A DNA stretch of 64,000 bases from Dryas octopetala (lineage: Eukaryota > Streptophyta > Magnoliopsida > Rosales > Rosaceae). The position numbers were made by a program, and so were the translations under genes. The notes under the pieces were generated by a model. It saw only the letters and a program-made list of their open reading frames with translations, was not told the origin of the DNA and made no database searches. The DNA lies in the NCBI GenBank assembly GCA_963921425.1, contig OY992832.1:32135475-32199474 (forward strand), read 5' to 3'. How positions within the stretch are numbered: position 1 is the stretch's first letter; the number at the start of each line of letters is the position of its first letter. Of this stretch, positions 37,328 through 47,900 are shown piece after piece.

Positions 37328-38083
37328 TTCAACTTCATTTCTCTGTAAACTCTCTTTTTTTAGTACCATTTATGGCACATCGTTTATCTGGAAGTCATTA
37401 TTTATGTGATATGTATATGAACAATGATGATGATGAAGATGTTGATGATGAATATGAAGAATCTTCGCTTACGTGAATAGAAGAAAAGAGAGGAAAATCA
37501 CGACGTCTTGGTTCTATTAAAGGCCGTGCTACAATTGAGTGCCATAGAGTTGCTGGTCACCAAAATCACCAAATTCAAATACAAATGGTATATCATACCC
37601 AAAGATACCATCACAGAAAATGACCATCCCCCTACCCAAAACCCAACTCATATTGCCAAAATCCTAGCTAAACATGGATCCATACCCAAGAATAAACTAA
37701 ATCAAAATAAAATCATATAGTACAAACAGAATATGAAATCAACAATGTATTTAGAAATGTAAAAATCTTGTTTATTCTAAAACGTAGAAAAACTGACTTG
37801 ATGAGTAGAACAAAGGTGGGTGATAGAAGAGTGAGGTTGGGAGAGAATGGCCGGGTTGAACGTACAATTAAGGATCAAATTTCATTTAAATAATTCAAAA
37901 TTTATATCCGTTGGAAAACTTTAGCTATAGTTATTTTCTCTCTCCTCTCAACTATATTTAGCTAATGAAAAAACAATTTCTAAAATAACTAAGTGGATAG
38001 CTAATATGTTGGAGCATGATTTTAGGAGGAAATCAACTAATATAACTAGGGAGAGAGAGATAGCTAACCTATTGGAATTGCTC
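37071..38083. mobile_element. PIF/Harbinger-derived element with a coding relic
   Basis: TAA flanks the element at 37,068-37,070 and 38,084-38,086. The ends are GAGCAACTCCAACAAGGTTA and, reverse-complemented, GAGCAATTCCAATAGGTTA, the known Harbinger/Tourist GAGCA-TCCAA type. Inside, plus-strand sequence at 37,371-37,480 gives MAHRLSGSHYLCDMYMNNDD and then acidic residues to a stop. Past the stop, about 37,484-37,565 gives RRLGSIKGRATIECHRVAGH, close to the GS-GR-I-R-R-GH segment found at the start of plant Harbinger-type transposase-related proteins. This is therefore probably an internally deleted autonomous element. Confidence 0.75.
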
Positions 38084-38660
38084 TAAGTGTCATATTGTCA
38101 CCTTGTTATAAATTTAGGTGATAAATACAAAATTTTTTGTTTGGGTGGTATATGATTGGTATTAGTGCAAAAAAGCCTAAAGTAAAACAAGTCACATTTT
38201 AAGTGAATGGTTGTGCCACTCATCAGATGAGGTGGCAGGAGACTTCCCCACCGAAGTTTTTCTCCAGTTGGTTGATAACGTGAAGGTCGGGTCATATATA
38301 CCAACCATAATTTTAAAAAATAATCATTTTACACAAAAGATTATCAAAACTGAAAAACTCGTTTCAAACCTGCCATATGCAATCGTAATTTTTTTTATCC
38401 AAATTAACCATCATCCATACTTCCATGAAACGCCAAATATCAAAATAACCATAATAAAGACTAAAGACAATGCATTCCCTTTTTAAAATTGTCATTTAAC
38501 TATCATTTTTACGTGTTGTCGTAGAAGTTCAGAATGGGGTATGAATGTATGATCAGTATATTTTAAAAAAGTGGAGAACACAAATTTGATTTGTTTGTTG
38601 GTTACCAAAAAAAAAAAAAAAAAAACACTTTCTGAAGTGTAGAGTTTCAAGGGATGATAA

Positions 38661-41574
38661 TCAGACTTTACTGTCTCTCTTCGGTGTCTCGCTACTATTC
38701 AAGTACAACTCTTCTCATCAGAAAAACTTATTGTAGGTACTGGAGAAAATCCAGAATACTTTCCATCAATCTTGGCTTTGCATATCTCAGTGATGTACTT
38801 TAGAAGCTCGTTTTCCTGGACAAATGGTTGAGCTGCATATTCCCAAAATGGGATCCACTGCAAGCCATTACAAACAAGTTTACGGACAAAGTTCAGGAGC
38901 TACTATGGTTGCTGTTAGATTTTGCCTTCTCTTATTCTCAGCCAAGATTTTTGCAGCACCCAAATTTACATATGGAAATTAACTAAATGAGCATACACAT
39001 TTTAAATTACTAACTAAATGAGTATCTGGCAGTTCCTCTATCTGTAAAAGGGTGTTTTAAAACGCTGTCAAGATAAAAATAAATTAAGGTTATTCATATC
39101 AGCCTCCCTTAACCTAAAGTTACCTGGGCTGCTTCTATCTCTTGTTCTTGCTTCTGGATGTCAAAGGAGAGGGCCGGGTTGCAACATGCATACAAAAAAT
39201 AAATCTGACTTCTCAAAGAACGACTTGTGGCTTTGTCTGCAGATTATGTGAACAGGTCAGAAGAATATAATTTACAAAAAATTAAAAGAACCAAAAAGTA
39301 AACATCATAAATGAACAATGAGAATCAAAAGATAAAACTTCTAAAGAGAAAAGCAATGAGATTTATATCACAATATTTGCTAACATATATAATGCAGTCA
39401 GGTCTCAGGAATAATTAGAAGTCATTAAACCCAATAGCACTCTAGGTAGCATGGCCTAGTAAAAAATGAGTTAAGAACTTAAGACTTAGTTGGGCATTGC
39501 ATCTATTAGTTTCATGCTCATAGCAAATCATTATATAATTTTTCATATTAATTCTAGCTTATAAACTTAAGTGTGCCTTGATCCACTTCATAGACTCGAT
39601 CGTGATGGTTAAATCTAAACTAAAGTAGTTTATCTATCTTAAGCAAACATCATACCTGAATGCTATAATTTCCATAAATTTTGAGTCAATCTGAAACAAC
39701 AAAAAACACGAAAAAATGAAAACAAAATTGCACTCAAATTTCTGAAGTGTAATTGCATGGTAACAACTTACTCCTGTTTCTTCTTTGACTTCTCTCACAT
39801 CAGCTGCATAGATATCTTCTCCCTGAAGACGATAAAGCTTAATATATGGGTTAGTGTTGTGAAATAATTGCAAGCGCACAATTCGCACAAGTAATATAAT
39901 GATAAATCGAGTATCGTACCCACAGAGACCGCTTAATTCACCTATTAACTACCAATTATGATTAATCCTAAATTTATCTGAACAGTCAAATTATGAAGAT
40001 GATTGATTAATTAATTAAAATAGCAAACAAAACGAACAACAAACAAATTAACAGATGAGAATCAATTTTATAAAATACTAGGGTCTCCGATTTCACCTTA
40101 ACCAATCCCACCTAGTTCCTACTCTTTTATCAATCCTAATTACTCTCCATGTTGACAGTGGTTTTCCCTAACTCATTCAATATCCCCTCTCAGGCTCAAC
40201 CAAAAGTGTTCTTAATTAACAACCCATTCTCCCTCAAGCAACGAATTCAGAAAATTAAGAACTCATTACGTACTATGGAAAACCTGCAAGAAAACTACAT
40301 GAATCATGTTAGTCCCTCTCGGGTACTCATTCAAGACATGGTATTTATTACAAGAAGCAATCACCAAACATCTCCCTTCAGTTTCCGTTTGGATCATCAA
40401 ATCTATTAAATATTGGCCAGATATTCAATATATTAAGAACAGCAACAAATACTCAACATGAAGTGGACATAGGGAATTGATAAAATCTATAGAAATTAGG
40501 TACTCATGGTTAGGCTACATCGTAGCCCTAGCAAAAGAATTTAATTCATGACAAATCTAGCAAAAACCATCATGGGAAAAGCCATAGAAAGAATTCAAGA
40601 TACAAGACTTGATGTTGCTCCACACCAGCACTTTTTATTCTTCCGCAAACTCCAGCCAAAAAGCCGCCCCTTCTTCACGATGCCAGCACCAATTATATAG
40701 CAGGGCCAAAGCCTTCTCTTTTCTTCCCTTGGAACACGGGTTCCCCAGCTCAAGAAGGATTCTTTTCCTCATCAGATGGCCCAAATCCTAATCTTCCTAA
40801 TTTAGAAAGAGTCCCTCACCGACTAGGAAAGCTTTGGCCTCTCAACTGATATGCAATTGCATTGTTTGGTAATTAGAAACAGAGGAACACGCACATGGCT
40901 TGAGAGTTTAGCTTATCTTCTGAATTTGGGTGGCCCACAATTCTTTTGGTTGATATTAGGCCACGTGACAGCCACATCTTCTTTCCCTTTTTCTATCATT
41001 GAGCTTGGGCAAAAGGCAGCAGAGGTTGCAATGTACAAATTCTTTGGTGTGACTCTCCTTTTTACTCCTTTTAGCTATAACTTGTCCCAAAATGTAAATT
41101 CCTTCAAAATTCTCACAAAATACATCAAACTAACCAATTAATCATAAAAACAAAGCAAATAAAGATAGATTAGTTATGTAAAATATGAATATATCAGTTA
41201 GACAAAACTACACTCCATTGCTTTGACAATTAAAACAATGCTTCCTAAAATGCACACACCTCATCCACAACTCCAGTAGGGAATTTCCACACCCCCGTCC
41301 CCTGTAACCGTCCAGTCTTTTCTTGGACTACTAGCACCTGCAATTAGATTTTACAAACCCAAAAATTTCAACCATGACAGCGGACTCATGGAAAATAACA
41401 AATGTGTTGAAAGGTTCCAAGCATTGTAGGTAATATGGAATTCTCTTGAAAATGATCAACTGAAATTAAAATAAACGGACCTCACAGAACTTTAGACACC
41501 ATAAATGTGTTGGAACTTTAGACACTTAGTAGCAGCTTAACCTCACTTTCGCTACTTTCAATTTCATCAGCCAT
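38661..41574 (-). pseudogene. Nudix hydrolase pseudogene, paralogue of the 45-50 kb gene
   Basis: Recognisable minus-strand exons: start of exon 1 (41,574 downward, about 50 bp), exon 4 (41,260-41,337), exon 5 (39,772-39,822), exon 6 (39,656-39,690), exon 7 (39,124-39,236) and exon 8 (38,661-38,857). The Nudix box halves in exons 4-6 are still readable. Defects: exons 2 and 3 and most of exon 1 are gone; exon 7 is 113 nt instead of 109 (a 4-nt insertion after CAACCC); and exon 8 has lost about 4 nt near the end. A TG...CA LTR-like element has landed between exons 4 and 5. Similar non-coding flanks on both sides show it arose as a segmental copy of the intact gene. No functional enzyme can be made. 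Confidence 0.88.
39855..41196. mobile_element. Solo LTR-like insertion in the Nudix pseudogene
   Basis: It starts TGTTGTGAAATAATTGC and ends ATGAATATATCA, so it has TG...CA borders, and GTTAG flanks it on both sides (39,850-39,854 and 41,197-41,201). The 5-bp duplication fits an LTR retrotransposon. The 1342 bp contain no recognised gag or pol. The intact paralogue has no insert at the matching place (around 47,165), which confirms the borders. The CGAGTATCGTACCCACAGAG stretch near 39,908 is of a type common in plant repeats. Confidence 0.8.
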
Positions 41575-41825
41575 TAATGTCTGATGATGAACGAACACAC
41601 ACCCACGATTGACGGATCTAACTATCACTAATCACAGTCAACAGTAATGCATCACCTTCTTTATGAATCTGGGCTGTGGGCCTGCCTGTGACTATGGGCT
41701 GATGAGTGTGGACCTTTTAAAAGCCTTTTACCCTATTTTACTTAAGGCCAATTACAATAAATCATAATTTTAATTTAGTCATCATTGACAAAAAAAAAAC
41801 TACAATATATTAATAATAAACATAC

Positions 41826-41893
41826 CAGGCTCCTTCTGTTGAGGTATACCTCAACTTATTTATGTTGAGGTATACCTCAACAGAAGGAGCCTG
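41826..41893. mobile_element. 68-bp miniature palindromic insertion with 10-bp TSD
   Basis: Two perfect 30-bp inverted arms (41,826-41,855 and 41,864-41,893) are separated by 8 bp (TTATTTAT). The arms begin CAGGCTCCTTCTG. Each arm also ends in its own 18-bp palindrome, GTTGAGGTATACCTCAAC. The unit is flanked exactly by ATAAACATAC (41,816-41,825 and 41,894-41,903). The direct repeat shows it inserted as a unit. A CAGG start fits hAT (8-bp TSD, with two extra chance matches); a 10-bp duplication fits MULE. Confidence 0.85.
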
Positions 41894-42473
41894 ATAAACA
41901 TACATTATTATGCATATTTAGATTTGTATTAAGTTTATATTTGATTGCTGTGTACCAAAACGGCTTAGAGTTTAGCTTTTGGGTTTTGTGCAGAATTCTA
42001 ATTCTAAACCCTAAACTTCATTTTTATATCCGAAACCAAATCAAGGGTAACATCGTAATTTTACATCTATAAGTAATAAAAAAAAAAAACAGAATAGGCG
42101 AATTAGAATTTTCCAATGCATCAAAATACATGACATCAGTAAGTGGATTGAGCTTAATGACTAAAGTGGGATAAAATTTCAACTCATTGACCTTTATGAA
42201 AAAAGAAAATTTAAATTGATCATTATGTAATATTGAAATGTTTTACTGATTTTTGTTTTCTATTTATTGAAAGATATACTTTATTGAAGAAAACTAAACA
42301 AGAGTTACAATCCAATTGAAACAATTGTTGAAGCCATACATGAGCCTCCCACCTAGCTAGTAAGATCTACACAACGTAAAACAAAGTAGGCAACAACATG
42401 TGTCATCCCATTATAATTCTAGACACATAACTATAGAAAACCTTGAATAATTAAATTCAAAACTCTCGTCAGA

Positions 42474-43430
42474 ACATCTCTATTGACAAAAAGTCAGAGA
42501 AAAACCTTAGACAAACCTTCTCAAAGAATAAGAAAGTGGACTCGACAGAACAAAACTAAAATTAACCCTCGATCAAGAGAAGGACTCGAAACCTTAAAAA
42601 AAAGCACTAGCCTGCGATGGCCAGGTCGCTGCAGACAAAATTTTGGAGGTTGTTTTCTCTCTATACATATAACTATAGCAAACAAAGAAGATTTGAATTC
42701 AAAACTCTCGTAGCCTCTTCCAAAAGGTGCCCGTCAGGAACTAAATCCTCTTCCATATTCTGAAATCGAACTAACTCCAAGAGAATATAAGAAAACCCAG
42801 CACCCAAGACAAACATGATCCCATGAAAAAACGCCAATCTCTACTTGTTGGGAGGAAGCAATACAGCCAAGAAGGAGGGCCATAATCACCACAACCTCTT
42901 TGTGTGATCATGAACAATCGTACCCGCACCATTCACCCCCATAACGGGATCGAAAACATCATCGGACCTGAAAAAAAAAACTGAAAAAAAACCAACAAAA
43001 AACTGGCTAAGGGTCATCTCTATTGACAAAAAGTCAGAGGAAAACCCTAAACAAACTTTCTCAAAGAATAAGAAAGTGGATTCGACAGAACAAAACTAAA
43101 ATTAACCCTCGATCAAGAGAGGGACTCGAAACCTAAAAACTAAAGCACTAGCCTAAGCTGGCCAGGCTGCTGCAGACAAAATTTTGGAGGTTGTTTTTCT
43201 CTCTAGACACATAACTACAGCAAACCTGGAAGAATTGAATTCAAAACTCTCGTAGCCTCCTCCAAAAGATGCCTGTGAGGAACTAAATCATCTTCCATCT
43301 TCTGAATCGAAGTAACTCCAAGAGAATATAAGAAAACTCAGCACCCAAGACAAACCGGATCCTGTGCAAAACCGCCAATCTCTACTTGTTGGGAGGAAGC
43401 AATACAACCAAGAGGGAGGGCCATAACCAA
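42474..43430. repeat. Large direct duplication, period about 540 bp, unknown repeat class
   Basis: About 415 bp at 42,474-42,890 recur at 43,014-43,430. Shared blocks are CTCTATTGACAAAAAGTCAG, TTCTCAAAGAATAAGAAAGT, AATTAACCCTCGATCAAGAG, GCAGACAAAATTTTGGAGGT and CTACTTGTTGGGAGGAAGC. Divergence is light. A 120-bp A-rich link lies between them, and a similar stretch follows the second copy up to the copia fragment. No recognisable coding sequence. The class (LARD, LINE 5' part or other) is unknown. Confidence 0.75.
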
Positions 43431-43499
43431 CCATCATGTGTTGACCAAAAATTCCAACCCATAAAAAAAAAAAAAAAAAACACCAAACAAGGAAACCCA

Positions 43500-44095
43500 G
43501 CAGCTGAATGGCATGGCTTAGGCAGTTGCTTTGTGCCTTACATGTTTATCTTTCGTTGTGACAATGTCTCAGCAATTGCACTTTCATCTAATCCTATGTT
43601 TCATTCATCAGCCAAACATATAAAAATCGATTATTATTTTGTCAGGGAACGGATGACAAGAGGTGATTTGAGAATTGAATTTGTCCCCAATTCAGAGCAA
43701 TTGGCAGACATCCTTACTAAGGCTTTATCTTCTCCTTTGCTTCAAACAATGAGAGCCAATCTCATGCTTTGTCCTCCTGGCCAGCATGAACTTGAGGGAG
43801 GCTAATAAGAAAGTGTATTCTGAGTCACCTGCCATGTCAGCATTGCTGACTTGAGTCATCTGCTATGTCAGCATTGTTGACTTCATTAGTTAGTTTTGGC
43901 TGTTAATGTTAGTTGTGTGGTTGTTAGAGAACTAGCTTGCTGTATTTCTAGTTTGTTAGCATTGGATTCGTATATAGGCTATAGTGATATATCTAAGCCT
44001 CTTTGTAATAATCAACAATTATCATTCTGCTCAATATAGAATTGTTCTTCATTTTTCTCTCTAGCTTTCTCTTCGTTTTCTGTTTGGCTTCTGCA
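43500..44095 (+). mobile_element. 3' end of a Ty1-copia element (pol C-terminus plus 3' LTR)
   Basis: Plus-strand frame from about 43,540 to 43,805 gives the RNase H end of copia pol: CDNVSAIALSSNPMFH, then KHIKIDYYFVRERMTRGDL and EQLADILTKALSSP, ending near ELEGG. A probable LTR starts TGTATTCTGAGTC at 43,814 and runs to about 44,095. The rest of the element is missing; the coding part joins unrelated sequence near 43,500. An upstream frame continuous with it begins in the neighbouring repeat and is not a real N-terminus. Confidence 0.85.
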
Positions 44096-44958
44096 TAATC
44101 ATTGAACCTTAAGCTATAATCATGGTTGGTTATCAAAACCCTCCTTATATTTTTATTTTTAAATTATTATATGTTGGTATTGTTGGGTTGGACTCAGGTG
44201 CGGTAGTTGTAGCAGTGTCAGTGGCAGTTTCAGAGCGGTGTCAGTGGTGGTTTCAGAGTGGGTGGTTGTGGGTCAGGTTCACGAGCCTTGGTGGAGCCGC
44301 TCTCGGTGGCAGTTTCGGAGCGGTGTCCATTCAAATGAGGAGGGTCAATAGGATGTGAAGAGCGACTCTTGAGGGGGTGTGGGTGGGTGGGTGGGGAAGA
44401 AGGAGCAAGGGGGATGAGGGGGTTGGTCACAGGGGTGGGTGTCTCTAGTGGAAACTTTTGGATTTTTAGTTGTTTATTTTATATATTTTTCACATTTTTA
44501 AAAGATTACATTTCTTAAAAAGAAAATTTTTATTAAGTATTCTCCATATGGTGCCAGTTGAGTTTTCACATAAGAAAAAAAAAATGGACCCTATGCATGT
44601 TATGTCACCGCTTAATAATTGACTACCCGATTAACCTAATACAAGTTTGGAAGTTGATGACTTTGACTTAAAAATGAAAACTGTCTGTAGTACATTGAAA
44701 AAATTGAAACCCTATGGGGAGAATTGAAAATGAGAGCCAACTAAGAAGGGGTACTTTGTAATTAGCCCTAAAATATATAACCATCATCAAGATTTAACAT
44801 AGTGCAATTCTTTTAACTGTCATTATTTAAATAAGATCTTGTATAGAATTTCAGATTATCAGTATAATTTAAAAAGATGAAAGATATAAATTTAATTTAT
44901 TTGGTAGCATACAAAATGAAAATCTTTGCTAGAGTAGAATTTCCAAGGGCCCCGATAA
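44096..44958. other. Spacer with a GC-rich repeat patch
   Basis: 44,190-44,340 is GC-rich and built of repeated GTGTCAGTGGCAGTTTCAGAGCGG-like phrases (longest exact shared piece GCAGTTTC-GAGCGGTGTC). No domain recognised. The last 150 bp resemble the 3' flank of the Nudix pseudogene and are the probable 3' flank of the intact gene. Confidence 0.45.
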
Positions 44959-47900
44959 TCATAGTTTACTGTCTCTCTTGGGTGCCCTACTACTATTCAA
45001 GTACAAGTAGCTCTTATGAACAGAATAACTTGTTGTGGGTACAGGACAAAATCCAGTGTACTTCCCATCTATCCTTGCTTTGCATATCTCATGCATGTAC
45101 TTTAGAAGCTCGTACTTTTGGACAAATGGTTGAGCTGCATATTCCTCCAATGGCATCCACTGCAAGCCATTGCATACAAGTTTACCAATGAGCTATTATA
45201 GCTACTAGCTGTTAGATTACGTCTAATCTATCTATTTGCTCTTATTCTACCCTCCAAGATTTATGCAGCACCCAAATTTACAAATTACAATATTGTCGGA
45301 CTTGTATATAGTACACGAATATTAAAATACCTTAAAGCAGAAAGCTAGCGTGCATCAAATGGGAAAGAAAATGTGGGGCTATATACATTTGAGTGCTTAT
45401 ATTTCCATTTCATGTCCTATTTCTCCACTTACCTTATTTTTACACTCATCATTAAATTTGAAAAAAAATATAAAAATACTCTTCTTACCTCCCATTATTC
45501 CTATAATACTCTTTGATATACCAACTTAATCACCCACCTACTAACACTCTTTCTCACCCCCCCCTTAACGATCATTCCACCCACCCATCCTATAATTCAT
45601 TCCTAAATTCCAAATTAAATCCCTAACATTAATATTCAATTTCTAAATCAAAAGAAACATTAAAAATAGAATGAACTCTTGATCTAAAACTATAAATAAA
45701 TAAAAAGAGTTTTGGATATAGAATAATCATACATTTTAATAGATGTATGAGCATCAACCAAATAGTATAATTGATTTTAAGTTTTGGTGACAAACTCCAC
45801 CCATCCTATAATTCATTCCTAAATTCCAAATTAAATCCCTAACATTAATATTCAATTTCTAAATCAAAAGAAACATTAAAAATAGAATGAACTCTTGATC
45901 TAAAACTATAAATAAATAAAAAGAGTTTTGGATATAGAATAATCATACATTTTAATAGATGTATGAGCATCAACCAAATAGTATAATTGATTTTAAGTTT
46001 TGGTGACAAACTAGAATTAGAGTTTATGGAAAAAATTATGGAAAAAGAGGGTGGGTGAGAAGAGCGTTTAATAGTGGGTGTTTGAGTTGGTATATTAAAG
46101 GGTATTATAGGAATAATAGAAGGTAGGAAGAGTGTTTTTATAGTTTTTTCAAATTTAATAGTGAGTGTGAAAATAAAGTGGGTGGGAAAATATGACAGAA
46201 GGTGAGAATATAAGCACTCATAGATGGATTGTTAACTAAATGAGTTTTTGGGAATTCCTCTAATTAATGTAAAACGGTGTTTCAAATTCCTCTCAAGATA
46301 AAAATACAGTTTAACCCTATTATCCTTCCTTAACCAAAAATTACCTTGGCTGCTTCTATCTCTTGTTCTTGCTTTTGGATGTCAAAGGAGAGGGGTCGCA
46401 GCAAGCACAAAAAAAATAAATCTGACTTCTCAAAAAACGACTTGTGACTTTGTCTGCAAGTTATATGAATAGTGTTAGAAGCCCATGGGCCTAACTTAAC
46501 CCAAAAGCATGCTCTAAAGATGAGGGTTGCTCAAGGGTCAGCCAGGTGGTTCCTTAGCAATGTGGGACAACAGCTAACAAATAGTAATTTCAAAATGTTG
46601 TCTTAAACAAGCTGTTTGATTCTTACAAATAATAGAAATGATCTACAAATTAGTGATTCTTTGCTTGCAAATATAGACACAAAGTGTATTATAGTAAGTT
46701 TACAATTTCATGTTAGATTCCATGTTAATTTAGGATTGGTGCTGTGCAACCAAACAACTTATTCCAGCATATTTATACAACAAATTAATGTACCCAAATG
46801 AGTAAGAAAATTGATGAAGAAAATGTGTTCAAACTTAGTTGGAATGTACTAGCTTCATGCTCATAGAGTCATAGGAAACAGTCCTATATGTTATGATTGC
46901 CAATCATTGTATAAAGTTGTCATATTTTAGTGTATAAATTCTTAAGCAAACATCATACCTGAATGCTAGAATTTCCATAAACTCTGAGTCAATCTGAAAC
47001 AACAGGAAAACCATAAGCATATATGAAGAAAAATCGCATCATCACAAATTACTGCATTGTAATTGAATGGTAACTACATACTTACTCCTGTTTCTTCTTT
47101 GACTTCTCTCACAGCGGCTGCAAAAATATCTTCTCCCTTGAGATGATAGGTTTAATATGCAAGTTAGACTAATGGACTACACTCATAAGCTCTAACAATA
47201 AAAATAAAAAAATGCTTCCTGGAATGCACGCACCTCATCAACAGCTCCAGTAGGGAGCTTCCACACACCCGTCCCCCTATATTGTCCACCCTTTTCTTGG
47301 ACTACTAGCACCTACCATTGAAAGCTTACAATCAAAAAAATTTCAGCCATGACAACAGAGTCATGATGGAAAATAACACAGATGCAGTGAAAGGTCAAAA
47401 GCATTGTAGGTAATAGAATTCATCTGAACTAGATCAACTGACAAATAAGCTAAATGTATCTCAGAAAACTTTAAGACACTATAAACTAATCATAGGAGTT
47501 TGTATACAAGTCCCGAAAATTAGAGTGGATGTGAAAAATGCCTTGTTTTCTACCCCTGCCGGCCATGCCCAATCTGAAAGAATAGCACCCACCTACGCAG
47601 CTGAACTATAGTAAATTTGAAAGAATTAGAACCATACAATCAAAGAATGTTCAAGGGAATTAAGGGACACAAATGAAGAGTGGAGGAAGTAAAAACTGTT
47701 AAATTGATGGTTTGTGTGCAGTAGCTAAAGTGAATACTGATGGGCCCCATTGGTATCCCTCCTTAGTGGAGGAGAAATGCATGTTAGAAATCAAACACAT
47801 GCATAGAAAAGATGAACCATGTCGGTGTGAAATTTACCACATGAGGAAAGCAAGTTTACTATTGCTTTGGGGGCCTATTCAATGCAAAGGTGAGCTAGCT

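Larger units (their letters stand above)
34739..38177. mobile_element. MULE-like element interrupted by two other transposons
   Basis: TAAAGTAAA (9 bp) lies at 34,730-34,738 and 38,178-38,186. The left terminal region (34,775-34,880) and the right terminal region (38,177 back to 38,090, continuing at 37,067-37,040 across an insert) match in reverse complement: ACCACCCA, AATTTTTT, GACAATGTGGCACCT / GACAATATGACACTT, and ATTTTCTGTTAA / ATTTTCTATTAAA. The elements at 35,687-36,973 and 37,071-38,083 are inserted inside, so the original was about 1.1 kb. Its own interior (35,030-35,500) has a CCACAGCCACC / TCCGGCG stretch with CT and GA tracts, like a captured gene start. No transposase. Confidence 0.7.
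32455..38275. mobile_element. Candidate outer non-autonomous element hosting a transposon nest
   Basis: A block at 32,467-32,522 (GGAAGTTTCCTGCCACCTCA, then GAGTGGCACAAC) is matched in reverse complement at about 38,200-38,255 (GGAAGTCTCCTGCCACCTCA, then GAGTGGCACAACC). These look like the terminal or subterminal repeats of one older element in which the elements at 33,143-33,625, 33,655-34,711 and 34,739-38,177 later landed. The outer ends and target duplication are not resolved. The left interior (32,530-33,142) has a long AG microsatellite and a GC-rich GGTGGGAGGCCGCGG stretch. Confidence 0.5.

Noticed and set aside
43386..43540. N-terminal extension of the copia frame at 43.4-43.8 kb as a distinct gene
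   Set aside because: The extension comes from the neighbouring 540-bp repeat and a poly-A run; only the part from about 43,540 is copia.
44122..44430. GC-rich frames on both strands
   Set aside because: Short internal repeats (GTGTCAGTGGCAGTTTC type) make them open; no protein family recognised.
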